Origin: an uncultured Fidelibacterota bacterium
GTDB taxonomy: Bacteria > Marinisomatota > Marinisomatia > Marinisomatales > UBA1611
Direction of reading: 5' to 3'
NCBI GenBank assembly: GCA_913043185.1
Contig: CAJWMI010000044.1
Span: 1-15,229 of the forward strand
DNA: 15,229 nt
The position numbers and the translations under genes are program-made. The notes beneath the pieces are model-generated. The model was not told the origin of the DNA, did not search any database, and was given only the letters and a program-made list of their open reading frames with translations. Shown here piece by piece: positions 1-8,050 of the stretch; within the stretch, counting starts at the first letter, position 1; each line of letters starts with the position of its first letter.

Positions 1-623
1 AAAGTAAACACGAGCCTACAATCGTAAAAACTGAGGGGCAGCAGTACATTCATTATAACAAGGCTGGTTTAATTATGTATACCCTGTCAGATTTTATTGG
101 CAAGGATCGTTTTAACCAATCTCTCGGAGATTTTATAGAACGATTTCGCTACCAGTCTGATCCCTATGCTAACATAGGGACATTTGTGGAGACCATTAAA
201 GAGAATACCCCGGATGACTTAAAATATCTAGTGAGTGATACTTTTGAAAAAATTACACTTTATGAGAATAAAGCAAAGGAAGCAAGTGCTATAGAAAATG
301 AGGATGGCACATATGAAGTTACCTTTACAGTAGAGGCTAAAAAGGTATATTCTGATAGCGTTGGTACACAGACAACAGGAACACTCAATGATTGGCTGGA
401 GGTAGGTGTTCTTGGCGATGTAGAGGTCAGAGGGATAAAGCAGGAGGTCCCCATCCATATTGAAAAAGTATTAATATCAGATTCTCTATCGACATTTTCA
501 TTTATTGTTAACCAAAAACCAACAAAAGCTGGAATTGACCCAATGAATAAATTTGTAGACCGGGATATAGATGACAATTTGATAAGGGTAGATATCGTGT
601 TTCTAACAGAAAAAGAAAAATAA
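1..623 (+). CDS. M1-family aminopeptidase, C-terminal fragment (5' partial)
   Basis: This is the C-terminal end of a zinc metallopeptidase of family M1, probably the type fused to or paired with ABC-2 permease-like membrane segments. The frame is open from base 3 to the TAA at 621-623, so the ATG at 75 is an internal methionine and the gene starts outside the window. The part before base 75 encodes a recognisable M1 helical stretch (QQYIHYNKAG then LIMYTLSDFIG), matching the family pattern in which a Y-x-x-Y-x-K-G segment precedes a 'YaLrdyiGe' helix. Further on come TPDDLKYLVSDTFEKITLYENKA and, near the C-terminus, KAGIDPMNKFVDRDIDDN. I recall this last segment as typical of the C-terminal beta domain of permease-linked M1 peptidases. 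The HExxH zinc site must lie upstream and cannot be checked here. Family call is fairly sure; substrate is unknown. Confidence 0.82.
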   Translation, partial: SKHEPTIVKTEGQQYIHYNKAGLIMYTLSDFIGKDRFNQSLGDFIERFRYQSDPYANIGTFVETIKENTPDDLKYLVSDTFEKITLYENKAKEASAIENEDGTYEVTFTVEAKKVYSDSVGTQTTGTLNDWLEVGVLGDVEVRGIKQEVPIHIEKVLISDSLSTFSFIVNQKPTKAGIDPMNKFVDRDIDDNLIRVDIVFLTEKEK

Positions 624-698
624 TTCAATCAATTTCTGAAAACTTTTTTGTGTAGATAAGTCGTAGTAAATTATAACCATCATTATTTTATTTTTACA

Positions 699-720
699 TA
701 TAATTGAAACGGGGGAGGGG
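699..720 (+). promoter_or_regulatory. Candidate -10 box and strong Shine-Dalgarno before 724
   Basis: A perfect TATAAT lies at 699-704 and a purine block GGGGGAGGGG at 711-720, three bases before the ATG at 724. The purine block is an unusually G-rich ribosome binding site in an AT-rich gap and decides the start at 724. No convincing -35 hexamer is visible at the expected spacing (676-681 reads ACCATC). TATAAT by chance is common in such sequence, so the promoter part is weak. Confidence 0.35.
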
Positions 721-723
721 TAA

Positions 724-1155
724 ATGTCAAACTGGGATAAAGACAGTTTTATCGAGCATATGCGTGAGAATTGCAACCGAGAGATTGCGAAAATTGGGGA
801 GTCTATTATACAATTTGCTGAGAATCACGCCTCTGATATAAGCTGGGGAAGAGGATCAGACCACGGCACCATGACTTTCAGGTGTAATAGTGATGACGGC
901 AATTTGCCTCTTTTTCATATGACATCCATTGGCCAGCTTAATCTCCAAATCAATTTCATGCGTAGCAAAGAAATTCCTCCAATGGTAATCCGCGATGTTG
1001 TGATAAAACTTGAATCAAATTTTCTTCGTGACTATGATGAGGATGGTTATCCTAGTGATGTTTTTGTGTCAATGGAAGATCTTTTTCATACTCAGAGTCA
1101 GGTTGATAAATTTATCAAAACGATGGAAGGCGCTACTTATAGGCTAAAGCAATAA
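724..1155 (+). CDS. Small protein of unknown function, 143 aa
   Basis: I do not recognise a named family. The protein is soluble, with no signal peptide or membrane segment. It opens with a charged helical part (about residues 1-36), followed by a segment with WGRGSDHGTMTF (about 41-52), then alternating hydrophobic residues that look like beta strands (PLFHMTSIGQLNLQINF), then a final helical part. The pattern 'wG.G...g.f' followed by an 'lf...t.G.l.i.f' strand recalls small alpha/beta domains seen in uncharacterised bacterial proteins, but I cannot attach a name. The start is supported by the purine-rich ribosome binding site directly upstream. It stands alone, 100 bases after the peptidase and 48 bases before the deiminase. 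It is very likely a real gene, with unknown role. Confidence 0.7.
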   Translation: MSNWDKDSFIEHMRENCNREIAKIGESIIQFAENHASDISWGRGSDHGTMTFRCNSDDGNLPLFHMTSIGQLNLQINFMRSKEIPPMVIRDVVIKLESNFLRDYDEDGYPSDVFVSMEDLFHTQSQVDKFIKTMEGATYRLKQ

Positions 1156-1203
1156 GTAACTCCAGGGTTTAGTTTAATTTCAATTCTCTAGCTATTATAA
1201 TTA

Positions 1204-2796
1204 ATGAAGCCCCATCATTCAGTAGCTATAATATTCTTTTTAAGTAATTTATTAAGTCAGAGCTTTGTCTCTGAAGAGCTTCCTATAGGGCTTACTGAAG
1301 AAGAAAAAAATAATTTTCATCTGATTTATGAAATGGGTAGAAATACCGAACCCCCGATAGCTCCCGTTAGAAATATAGCTGAATATGAAAGAATGAGTGG
1401 GGTTCTTATTCGCTATCCTTTTGGTATATCGTTAGATATTATTAGAGAATTATCTGAGGATCTGATTGTATACTGTCTTGTATCAGAGTCTCAGCAAAAT
1501 AGCGCATTAAATTCAATGAGTGGGGCCAATGTAAGTACAAATAATGTCCAGTTTGTGGTTGGACCTACAGATAGTTATTGGACAAGAGACTATGGTCCAT
1601 GGTGGGTGGTAGATGGGAATGGTAATATGAGTGTAGTAGACTTCACCTATGACAGGCCAAGGCCTAATGATAATGATGCCCCTTTTAAAATATCTGAATT
1701 TTTAGATGTCCCATATTACTCTGTTGATATAGTGCACACAGGTGGTAACTATATGACAGATGGTTATGGTATCTCTGCTTCTTCAGATCTTGTATATGAG
1801 GAGAACAATTGGAGTAATGATGCCCTGGATAGTCTCATGGGGCTTTACTATGGAGTAAATACATATCACATTTTACCAGATCCGAATAACACTTATATCG
1901 ATCACATTGATTGCTGGGGAAAATACTTAAGTCCAACAAAAGTCTTAATACGTGAGGTACCAGCTAGTCATCCGCAGTATAATGAGATTGAATCGGTAGC
2001 TAGTTATTTTTCTGAGTCATTAAATAACTGGGGATTTCCTTGGGAGGTTTTTAGGGTATGGACACCCAATGACCAACCCTATACTAATTCGTTAATCGTA
2101 AATAATAAAGTTTTGGTTCCAATCATGAATAATGCCTGGGATGATGAGGCTCTCGAAGTTTATCAGACAGCTCTACCAGGTTATGAGGTAATTGGCTTTA
2201 CAGGGAGCTGGGAATCCACGGATGCATTACATTGTAGAGTGAAAGGAATACCAGATCTTGAAATGCTTCAACTTTTTCATATGCCTCTTCCAGATACTGT
2301 TTCTGCAAATGATTCTCAGGGTTACGATTTAGAATTGGTGGTTGATGACCTTAGTGGTACTGGAATAATTGATGACTCTGTTAAGGTATTTTGGAAAAAT
2401 GAGAATACGCAAAGTTATAATGTTAATTATTTATACGCTTCTGATATTCCTGAAGAAATAAATACATATAGGGGATTCATACCAGTCCAGGCTTTTGGGA
2501 TAACAATTAACTATTTTCTGAGAGCAGCTGATAGTTCAGGAAGGGTTGAGTCAAATCCTATAGCAGGATACCATTCTTTTTATGCGGTGCCTACAGATGC
2601 ATGTAATAATTGGGAAATAGGAGATATGGACAACTCTGGTCAATTAGATATATACGATATTTTAATTCTCGCAGATCTTATTGTATATAATAATAATTTT
2701 GGCGTTTGTTGTGAGTCTGTTGCAGATATAAATGCAGATGGAGTACTAAGCATAATTGATATTGTTACACTAGTAAGTTTGGTCGTAAGCCAGTAG
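1204..2796 (+). CDS. Secreted Porphyromonas-type peptidylarginine deiminase with C-terminal dockerin-like domain
   Basis: The predicted reaction is hydrolysis of the guanidine group of arginine to citrulline and ammonia, acting outside the cytoplasm. Residues 1 to about 20 form a signal peptide. The PAD_porph catalytic domain covers about 50-360 and carries WTRD (W126, D129), Y-D-R-P-R (R151, R153), HID (H234, D236), N295 and C344. These match the order and near numbering of the P. gingivalis PPAD residues W127, D130, R152, R154, H236, D238, N297 and C351 as I recall them. The R151/R153 pair corresponds to the arginines that hold the substrate carboxylate in PPAD, so action on C-terminal arginine of peptides is inferred rather than free agmatine. 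About 365-465 looks like an Ig-like domain, as in PPAD. The tail has two calcium-loop repeats (D474-x-D-x-S-G and D508-x-N-x-D-G), dockerin-like, in place of a type IX sorting domain. There is no clear ribosome binding site. Confidence 0.87.
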   Translation: MKPHHSVAIIFFLSNLLSQSFVSEELPIGLTEEEKNNFHLIYEMGRNTEPPIAPVRNIAEYERMSGVLIRYPFGISLDIIRELSEDLIVYCLVSESQQNSALNSMSGANVSTNNVQFVVGPTDSYWTRDYGPWWVVDGNGNMSVVDFTYDRPRPNDNDAPFKISEFLDVPYYSVDIVHTGGNYMTDGYGISASSDLVYEENNWSNDALDSLMGLYYGVNTYHILPDPNNTYIDHIDCWGKYLSPTKVLIREVPASHPQYNEIESVASYFSESLNNWGFPWEVFRVWTPNDQPYTNSLIVNNKVLVPIMNNAWDDEALEVYQTALPGYEVIGFTGSWESTDALHCRVKGIPDLEMLQLFHMPLPDTVSANDSQGYDLELVVDDLSGTGIIDDSVKVFWKNENTQSYNVNYLYASDIPEEINTYRGFIPVQAFGITINYFLRAADSSGRVESNPIAGYHSFYAVPTDACNNWEIGDMDNSGQLDIYDILILADLIVYNNNFGVCCESVADINADGVLSIIDIVTLVSLVVSQ

Positions 2797-2797
2797 A

Positions 2798-4036
2798 ATG
2801 AAGCAGGTAAAATATGATTTGGTATTGATTGGTGCCACGGGATTCACAGGGAAATTAGTAGCTGAGTATCTTGCCAAAGAATATGGTGTGAAGAATGAAA
2901 ATTTTGTTTGGGCAATTGCCGGAAGAAATCAAAACAAGCTTAACGATCTAAAAAATCATTTAAAAAATATTGATCCTGAAGCACAAGACCTGCCTGCTCT
3001 TTTAGCAGAAAATCATGATAGAAATTCACTTGATAGTATTACCTCTGTTACCAGAGTAATTATAAGTACCGTTGGGCCATATTTAAAATACGGGAAAAAA
3101 CTTGTGGAGTCTTGCGCTTCAAATGGAGCAGATTATTGTGACCTTACTGGAGAAGTGCCTTTCATTAGAGAGTCCATAGACTCATATAATACGATAGCAC
3201 AGGATAATAATTGTCGAATTATCCATAGTTGCGGGTTTGATTCGATACCATCTGATATAGGTGTTTTAATGCTTCAAAAAGAGGCAATTAAAAGATATGG
3301 AAAGCCTTTTAATAGAGTAAGGCTGTACGCTAGATCAATGAAAGGTGGGCTGAGTGGTGGAACTATCGCCAGCATGATCAAAATATCAGACTATGTTCGC
3401 TCAAAACCCGAACTTTCTGGGTTGTTAGGAAATCCACATGCACTTAACCCAGATCCACAAATCTTCAAAGGAGTTGATGAGCCTAGCTTGAGATCTGTAA
3501 AATGGGATAAAGATATGAACCTTTGGATATATCCATTTATCATGTCTGGAATTAATACAAGAATTGTAAGACGTTCAAATGCGTTGATGAATTTTTTATA
3601 TGGTAGATCTTTTACATACAGTGAGGTATCATCTTATTCTAAGGGGGTTTTTGGATATTTTAGATCAATTCTAATGCTAATGGGTCTAGCTTTGCTAAAG
3701 GTCGGCATAAGCTTTAAAACATCACTCTGGTTTCTTAAGAAGTTTATTTTACCAAAACCAGGTCAGGGTCCAAATCGAGATAAAAGGGAAAATGGATTCT
3801 TCAGGTTATTGTTAGTAGGTTCAAATAAGGGCAATAAAATTACTTTATCTGTAAAAGGAAACAGAGATCCTGGATATGCTGCAACTGCAAGGATGATAAC
3901 TGAATCTGCGCTAAGTTTAATTTTAAATCGTGACTCTTTGCCAGAGGCTTTAGGTGTACTAACACCTGCCTCAGGAATTGGTGAGGTGTTAGTGTTAAGG
4001 CTAAAAAATAAAGGAATTACATTTACGCTAGAATAA
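2798..4036 (+). CDS. Saccharopine dehydrogenase-like NAD(P)-binding reductase (trans-acting enoyl reductase type)
   Basis: A Rossmann-fold oxidoreductase of the saccharopine dehydrogenase-like family that includes eukaryotic SCCPDH and mycobacterial trans-acting enoyl reductases. The dinucleotide-binding strand and glycine loop are at residues 7-18 (GATGFTG at 12-18), followed by a helix and AGRNQNKL, where the arginine suggests NADP(H). Two family motifs follow: C-D-L-T-G-E at 114-119 and C-G-F-D-S-I-P-S-D at 145-153. The C-terminus 'tPASGIGEVLVLRLKNKG' also fits, and the 412-residue length is normal. The real substrate is unknown; true lysine-pathway function is unlikely because this subgroup lacks evidence of it. 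The ATG lies one base after the stop of the deiminase, so the two are probably translated from one message, although no metabolic link is obvious. Confidence 0.82.
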   Translation: MKQVKYDLVLIGATGFTGKLVAEYLAKEYGVKNENFVWAIAGRNQNKLNDLKNHLKNIDPEAQDLPALLAENHDRNSLDSITSVTRVIISTVGPYLKYGKKLVESCASNGADYCDLTGEVPFIRESIDSYNTIAQDNNCRIIHSCGFDSIPSDIGVLMLQKEAIKRYGKPFNRVRLYARSMKGGLSGGTIASMIKISDYVRSKPELSGLLGNPHALNPDPQIFKGVDEPSLRSVKWDKDMNLWIYPFIMSGINTRIVRRSNALMNFLYGRSFTYSEVSSYSKGVFGYFRSILMLMGLALLKVGISFKTSLWFLKKFILPKPGQGPNRDKRENGFFRLLLVGSNKGNKITLSVKGNRDPGYAATARMITESALSLILNRDSLPEALGVLTPASGIGEVLVLRLKNKGITFTLE

Positions 4037-4111
4037 TTTTTATGGTAATGTTTATTAATTAGTACAAATTTAATAACTTATCCACTATTATTCTTCCACA
4101 TATCAGAATAA

Positions 4112-7084
4112 ATGAATAAAAAAACAAATTTTTTATTACACTTAATTTTTATCATTGGATGCTCAAATATTGTTGATGAGGATTCTCTGATAGAAAAAGA
4201 CACCCTCAAATATTCAAATAATAGTAGTAGCCCATTCACTGGTGAGGTAGTTGGGAAATATGCATCCGGCGAAGATCGTGTAAGAGGTAATTATAAAGAT
4301 GGCAAAAGAGAAGGCAGATGGGTATTCTTGCACAAAAATGGAAAAGATAGTGAAAAAGGCGAATATATAAATGGGAACAAAAATAGTGAATGGAGAAAGT
4401 GGTATGATAATGGAATATTAGCATCAAGTGGTAAATATGTAGATGGAATGAAAGAAGGGCTATGGAAGTTTTGGCATAATAATGGAAAAAAAGAAAAAGA
4501 AATAAAATTTTTGAATGACCAAGAAGATGGTCAGGCAAAGATATGGTATTCTAATGGCAAACAAAAAATTAATATCTCTTATGCTATTGGCATTAAAAGC
4601 GGGGAATACGTTGAGTGGGACCAGAATGGGAAAAAGATTTCTGAAGGGATCTATAAAGCCGGAGAAAAATGGAGTGGTTATTTTGGAGGCGATCACTACA
4701 TAAATGGTGTTAAAGGATCTTTGTTTCTAAAATTTTTTAACAATGGGACTAAAAAAGTCGAGGGTATTTTAATTGATGGACAAAAATCTGGAACATGGAG
4801 TGGATGGTTTGCTAATGGTAATAGAAAATATACTGGTAACTATAGGAAAGATAAAAAAGATGGTAAATGGATTGAGTGGGAAAATAATGGAAATGAAAAA
4901 ATTAATGGTATATACAAAGATAATCTGCCTTGGAAAGGTCAATTTGGAAATTATTTTTACAGTAATGGAACTATTGCACAGGAATATATTGAATACTATG
5001 AAAATGGACAAAAAAAGATTGAAGGTAGTTACATAAGTAATAAAAAAAGTGGTGAATGGTCAGAGTGGTATGAAAACGGAAAACAAAAATATGCTGGAAA
5101 CTATTTGAATAATCAAAAACATGGTAGGTGGATTGAGTGGGACTTTTCTGGCAATGAAATAATTAACGGTGAATATAAAAATGGTCAAAAATGGCAGGGA
5201 AGGTTTGGGGAAAATAATTATATAAGTGGAATGCAAAGAGAGGAGTACTCTGAAAAATACCCTAACGGTCTTGTGAAATCTGCTGGTGTGTTAGTAAATA
5301 ATGTAAAAATAGGTAGTTGGAGCTACTGGTATGATAATGGGATTCTAGAAGAGTCTGGATATTATGATAATAACATAAAATATGATGAGTGGACTGGAAA
5401 TTATCTAAGCGGAAATAAGAAATATATTGGTAGTTATATTGGTGGTAAGGAGAATGGACTTTGGACTTATTGGTATGATGATACCCTAAAAAAATCAGAA
5501 GGAAGTTATAAACTTGGAGTAAAAGAAGGAGAATGGATTGAGTGGGATGAAAATGGCAGTGTATTAGTAAGTATTATTTATCAAGATGGTGAGAAATGGA
5601 CAGGAAGGTATTTTGATGATTTTTATTTGAATGGTATTGAGAAAAAAGGCGTGAAGATCAATTACCCTGACGGGGTAATCAAAGAAGAGGGTATATTGTT
5701 TAATGAAAAGAGAATAGGACGGTGGACATTCTATCATAATAATGGAAAACGAAAAAGTACTGGTTTATATGTTGATGGACAGGAAAACGGAAAATGGTAT
5801 TATTGGTATAAAAGCGGGAAAAAAGAAAAAGTAGGATCCTACGTTAATGGTATAAAAGATGGGGTTTGGCATGGTTGGTATTTTACAGGAAATAAATTTT
5901 TTAAACGTCAATATAAAAATGGTCAAAAAAGTGGAAATTGGTTTTGGTGGTATCAAAATGGTCAAATAAAATATGATGGTAAATATATAGCAGATGTAAA
6001 AGATGGTAGTTGGACAGAGTATCAAAGCGATGGAACTGTCGTTGTTGATGGAGTCTATGATAAAGGAAATGAATGGGATGGTATTTTTAGTGGGTCGTAT
6101 TTTTCAAAAGGAAAGAAGGCAGAAGAGTATTATGAATATTATGGTGACGGAAGTATTAAGTCTGAGGGTTTGGTTATTGATGATAATACAAAAATAGGTA
6201 ACTGGATCAATTATTATAATGATGGTGCCAAAAAAAGTAATGGTACTTATAAAAATAATAAGGAATCTGGTGAATGGCTTTACTTGTATAAAAGTGGAAA
6301 GAAGGAGAAAAAGGGAGCATATTTAAATGGTTTGATGGATGGTGAGTGGAATGGCTGGTATTATACTGGGCAACAATTTTACTTAAGGACATATAAAAAT
6401 GGTAAAAAAGATGGACGTTGGATATGGTGGTATAATGATGGAAAGAAAAAATATGAAGGGAATTATTTAAATGATAAAAAAGATGGGAAATGGATAGAAT
6501 GGGATAATGATGGCAATCAGGTAGCGAGTGGTATTTATCATAATGATGTTAAATGGTCGGGTATTTTTGCTGATGGTAGATATTTCAAAGGTAGAATGGC
6601 CAGCCAACAAGAAGAGTATTATAAAAACGGAACGATGAAATCTCAAGGTTTGCGTATTGGTGATGTTAAACTTGATCTTTGGACATATTGGTATGATAAT
6701 GGTAATAAAAAAGAAGAAGGTTCCTATATCGAGAATCGCAAAGATGGCTTTTGGATGCAATGGTATAAAAGTGGAAAAAAGAAAGATCAGGGAAGCTACA
6801 AAGATGATGAAAAAGATGGAGAGTGGAGATCTTGGTACTATAATGGGCAGAGGTATTACAAAAGGAATTATAAAAACGGTCAAAAAGATGGAGAGTGGGT
6901 TTGGTGGTATGATAATGGCCAAAAAAAATATACTGGCATATATAAAAATGGGAAAAAAAATGGTCAATGGTTTGAGTGGTCAAGTAATGGAGCACTAATA
7001 ATAAATGGGGTTTATAAAAGCGGCAAAAAATGGGATGGTGATTTCAAAGGCGAAATTTACATATCGGGGAAAAAACAAGATTAA
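4112..7084 (+). CDS. Giant MORN-repeat lipoprotein (YwqK-type repeats), 990 aa
   Basis: The start encodes a short basic, hydrophobic signal ending in a lipobox I-I-G-C with the cysteine at residue 17, so the mature protein is predicted to be lipid-anchored on the envelope. From about residue 40 to the end it consists of roughly 35-40 copies of a 23-24 residue motif of the form 'G-x-Y-x-N-G-x-K-x-G-x-W-x-x-W-Y-x-N-G-x-K'. This is the bacterial MORN variant found in proteins labelled YwqK antitoxin; that label says nothing about function here. The repeats predict a long beta-hairpin ladder. A distinct segment beginning K-W-x-G-x-F recurs at W187, W274, W361, W496, W655, W815 and W974, marking super-repeats. 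The protein ends just after the last of these. Ligand or partner is unknown. There is no clear ribosome binding site. Ppx follows 43 bases later. Confidence 0.85.
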   Translation: MNKKTNFLLHLIFIIGCSNIVDEDSLIEKDTLKYSNNSSSPFTGEVVGKYASGEDRVRGNYKDGKREGRWVFLHKNGKDSEKGEYINGNKNSEWRKWYDNGILASSGKYVDGMKEGLWKFWHNNGKKEKEIKFLNDQEDGQAKIWYSNGKQKINISYAIGIKSGEYVEWDQNGKKISEGIYKAGEKWSGYFGGDHYINGVKGSLFLKFFNNGTKKVEGILIDGQKSGTWSGWFANGNRKYTGNYRKDKKDGKWIEWENNGNEKINGIYKDNLPWKGQFGNYFYSNGTIAQEYIEYYENGQKKIEGSYISNKKSGEWSEWYENGKQKYAGNYLNNQKHGRWIEWDFSGNEIINGEYKNGQKWQGRFGENNYISGMQREEYSEKYPNGLVKSAGVLVNNVKIGSWSYWYDNGILEESGYYDNNIKYDEWTGNYLSGNKKYIGSYIGGKENGLWTYWYDDTLKKSEGSYKLGVKEGEWIEWDENGSVLVSIIYQDGEKWTGRYFDDFYLNGIEKKGVKINYPDGVIKEEGILFNEKRIGRWTFYHNNGKRKSTGLYVDGQENGKWYYWYKSGKKEKVGSYVNGIKDGVWHGWYFTGNKFFKRQYKNGQKSGNWFWWYQNGQIKYDGKYIADVKDGSWTEYQSDGTVVVDGVYDKGNEWDGIFSGSYFSKGKKAEEYYEYYGDGSIKSEGLVIDDNTKIGNWINYYNDGAKKSNGTYKNNKESGEWLYLYKSGKKEKKGAYLNGLMDGEWNGWYYTGQQFYLRTYKNGKKDGRWIWWYNDGKKKYEGNYLNDKKDGKWIEWDNDGNQVASGIYHNDVKWSGIFADGRYFKGRMASQQEEYYKNGTMKSQGLRIGDVKLDLWTYWYDNGNKKEEGSYIENRKDGFWMQWYKSGKKKDQGSYKDDEKDGEWRSWYYNGQRYYKRNYKNGQKDGEWVWWYDNGQKKYTGIYKNGKKNGQWFEWSSNGALIINGVYKSGKKWDGDFKGEIYISGKKQD
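4667..7081 (+). repeat. Nested higher-order MORN super-repeat
   Basis: The marker W of the K-W-x-G segment occurs at residues 187, 274, 361, 496, 655, 815 and 974, giving spacings of 87, 87, 135, 159, 160 and 159 residues. The differences from 87 are 48, 72, 73 and 72, which is two or three 24-residue MORN units. The last three blocks align in register: the YKSGKK motif starts at Y566, Y726 and Y885, and each is followed by a WYxTG or WYxNG motif and then a WWYxxG motif at the same offsets. The DNA copies have diverged considerably. Confidence 0.85.
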
Positions 7085-7127
7085 TCATTTATTATATATA
7101 GTTACTTAAGATTTTGAAAAAAATTTA

Positions 7128-8030
7128 ATGGAGCATGGTTTACGATTTGCTGCGATTGACATTGGTAGTAATGCCATGCGTCTTTTATTTTCACGTGTAA
7201 TCGTTAAGGAAAATGAACTTCCGTATTTTATAAAAGAGTCTCTTATAAGAATGCCTCTCCGTTTAGGTCATGATGCGTTTACAATGGGAAATATAAGTGA
7301 AAAAAACTGTGATTCTTTTGTGAGTGTAATTGTGGGTTTTAAAAATTTAATAGATGCATACAATCCCCTTAGCTACAGAGCTTGTGCAACTGCGGCTATG
7401 CGCAACGCAGCAAATGGACCTGATCTAGTTAGATTAGTTGAAAAAACTTCTGGTATTAATTTAGATATTATTTCCGGGCAAGAAGAAGCTGCCATGATCT
7501 TATCAAAAAATATAAATCATTATTTAAAAACAAAAAAAAATTACATACATATCGATGTAGGAGGAGGTAGTACAGAACTAACGATCATCGCTAAAGGTAA
7601 GAAAATAACTTCAAAGTCTTTTTCAATTGGTTCAGTGAGGCTACTCGAAGATAAGGTGCAAAAATCTTATTGGAAGGTTATAGATGACTGGATAGGGGAA
7701 AACACAAGTTCTTTAGATTCTATTAAGGCTGTAGGTAGTGGTGGGAACATAAATAAAATAGCTTCAATGCTTGGTAAATATAAGGGTAAGTCAGTTCATT
7801 ATAATGATATAAAACAAATTATTAAAAAAATAAGCATGAAAAATATTGAAGAAAGAATCACAGAATTGGGTCTCAGGCCTGATAGGGCAGATGTAATTAT
7901 TCATGCTAGTAAAATTTATTTAAACTGTATGAAATGGTCTGGCGCAAAAAAAATAATTGTACCACAATCAGGTCTTGCTGATGGTATAGTTAGTCAGTTA
8001 TACGATGACTATAAAAAAACTATAATTTAA
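7128..8030 (+). CDS. Ppx/GppA-family phosphatase, short form (300 aa)
   Basis: Member of the exopolyphosphatase/guanosine pentaphosphate phosphohydrolase family with the actin-like ATPase fold, acting in the cytoplasm on inorganic polyphosphate or pppGpp. Visible motifs in order: A-I-D-I-G-S-N at 9-15 (phosphate-1 loop), G-Q-E-E-A at 117-121 (region of the catalytic glutamate), I-D-V-G-G-G-S-T-E-L at 142-151 (phosphate-2 loop), then FSIGSVRL and A-V-G-S-G-G-N-I-N-K-I-A (adenosine-site region). At 300 residues it contains only domains I and II and lacks the C-terminal HD-like and other domains of the roughly 500-residue E. coli Ppx and GppA. Similar short forms exist in actinobacteria and Bacteroidota. 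I cannot tell polyphosphatase from pppGpp hydrolase. No Shine-Dalgarno is seen. The next gene begins 20 bases after the stop. Confidence 0.9.
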   Translation: MEHGLRFAAIDIGSNAMRLLFSRVIVKENELPYFIKESLIRMPLRLGHDAFTMGNISEKNCDSFVSVIVGFKNLIDAYNPLSYRACATAAMRNAANGPDLVRLVEKTSGINLDIISGQEEAAMILSKNINHYLKTKKNYIHIDVGGGSTELTIIAKGKKITSKSFSIGSVRLLEDKVQKSYWKVIDDWIGENTSSLDSIKAVGSGGNINKIASMLGKYKGKSVHYNDIKQIIKKISMKNIEERITELGLRPDRADVIIHASKIYLNCMKWSGAKKIIVPQSGLADGIVSQLYDDYKKTII

Positions 8031-8050
8031 AAAGTAGGTTGTACCATTAA

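Noticed and set aside
1196..1201. Perfect TATAAT just before the deiminase ATG, suggesting a leaderless transcript
   Set aside because: Only two bases separate it from the ATG, so transcription would begin inside the start codon or after it; likely chance in AT-rich DNA.
1204..2796. Cellulosome component, because of the dockerin-like tail
   Set aside because: No cohesin, scaffoldin or carbohydrate-active enzyme is in the window; the catalytic domain is a deiminase.
4236..6998. Several open frames on both strands overlapping the MORN gene
   Set aside because: They arise from the repetitive, A- and G-rich coding of the MORN gene, show only simple K/M- or I/F-rich composition, and have no start signals; the 990-residue frame explains the region.
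4667..7081. CRISPR-like regular repeats
   Set aside because: The periodicity is that of coding MORN motifs in one frame, with diverged repeats and no unique spacers of constant size.
4112..7084. Toxin-antitoxin function from the YwqK antitoxin family label
   Set aside because: The label belongs to the repeat family; there is no toxin-like gene adjacent, and the protein is a very large lipoprotein.
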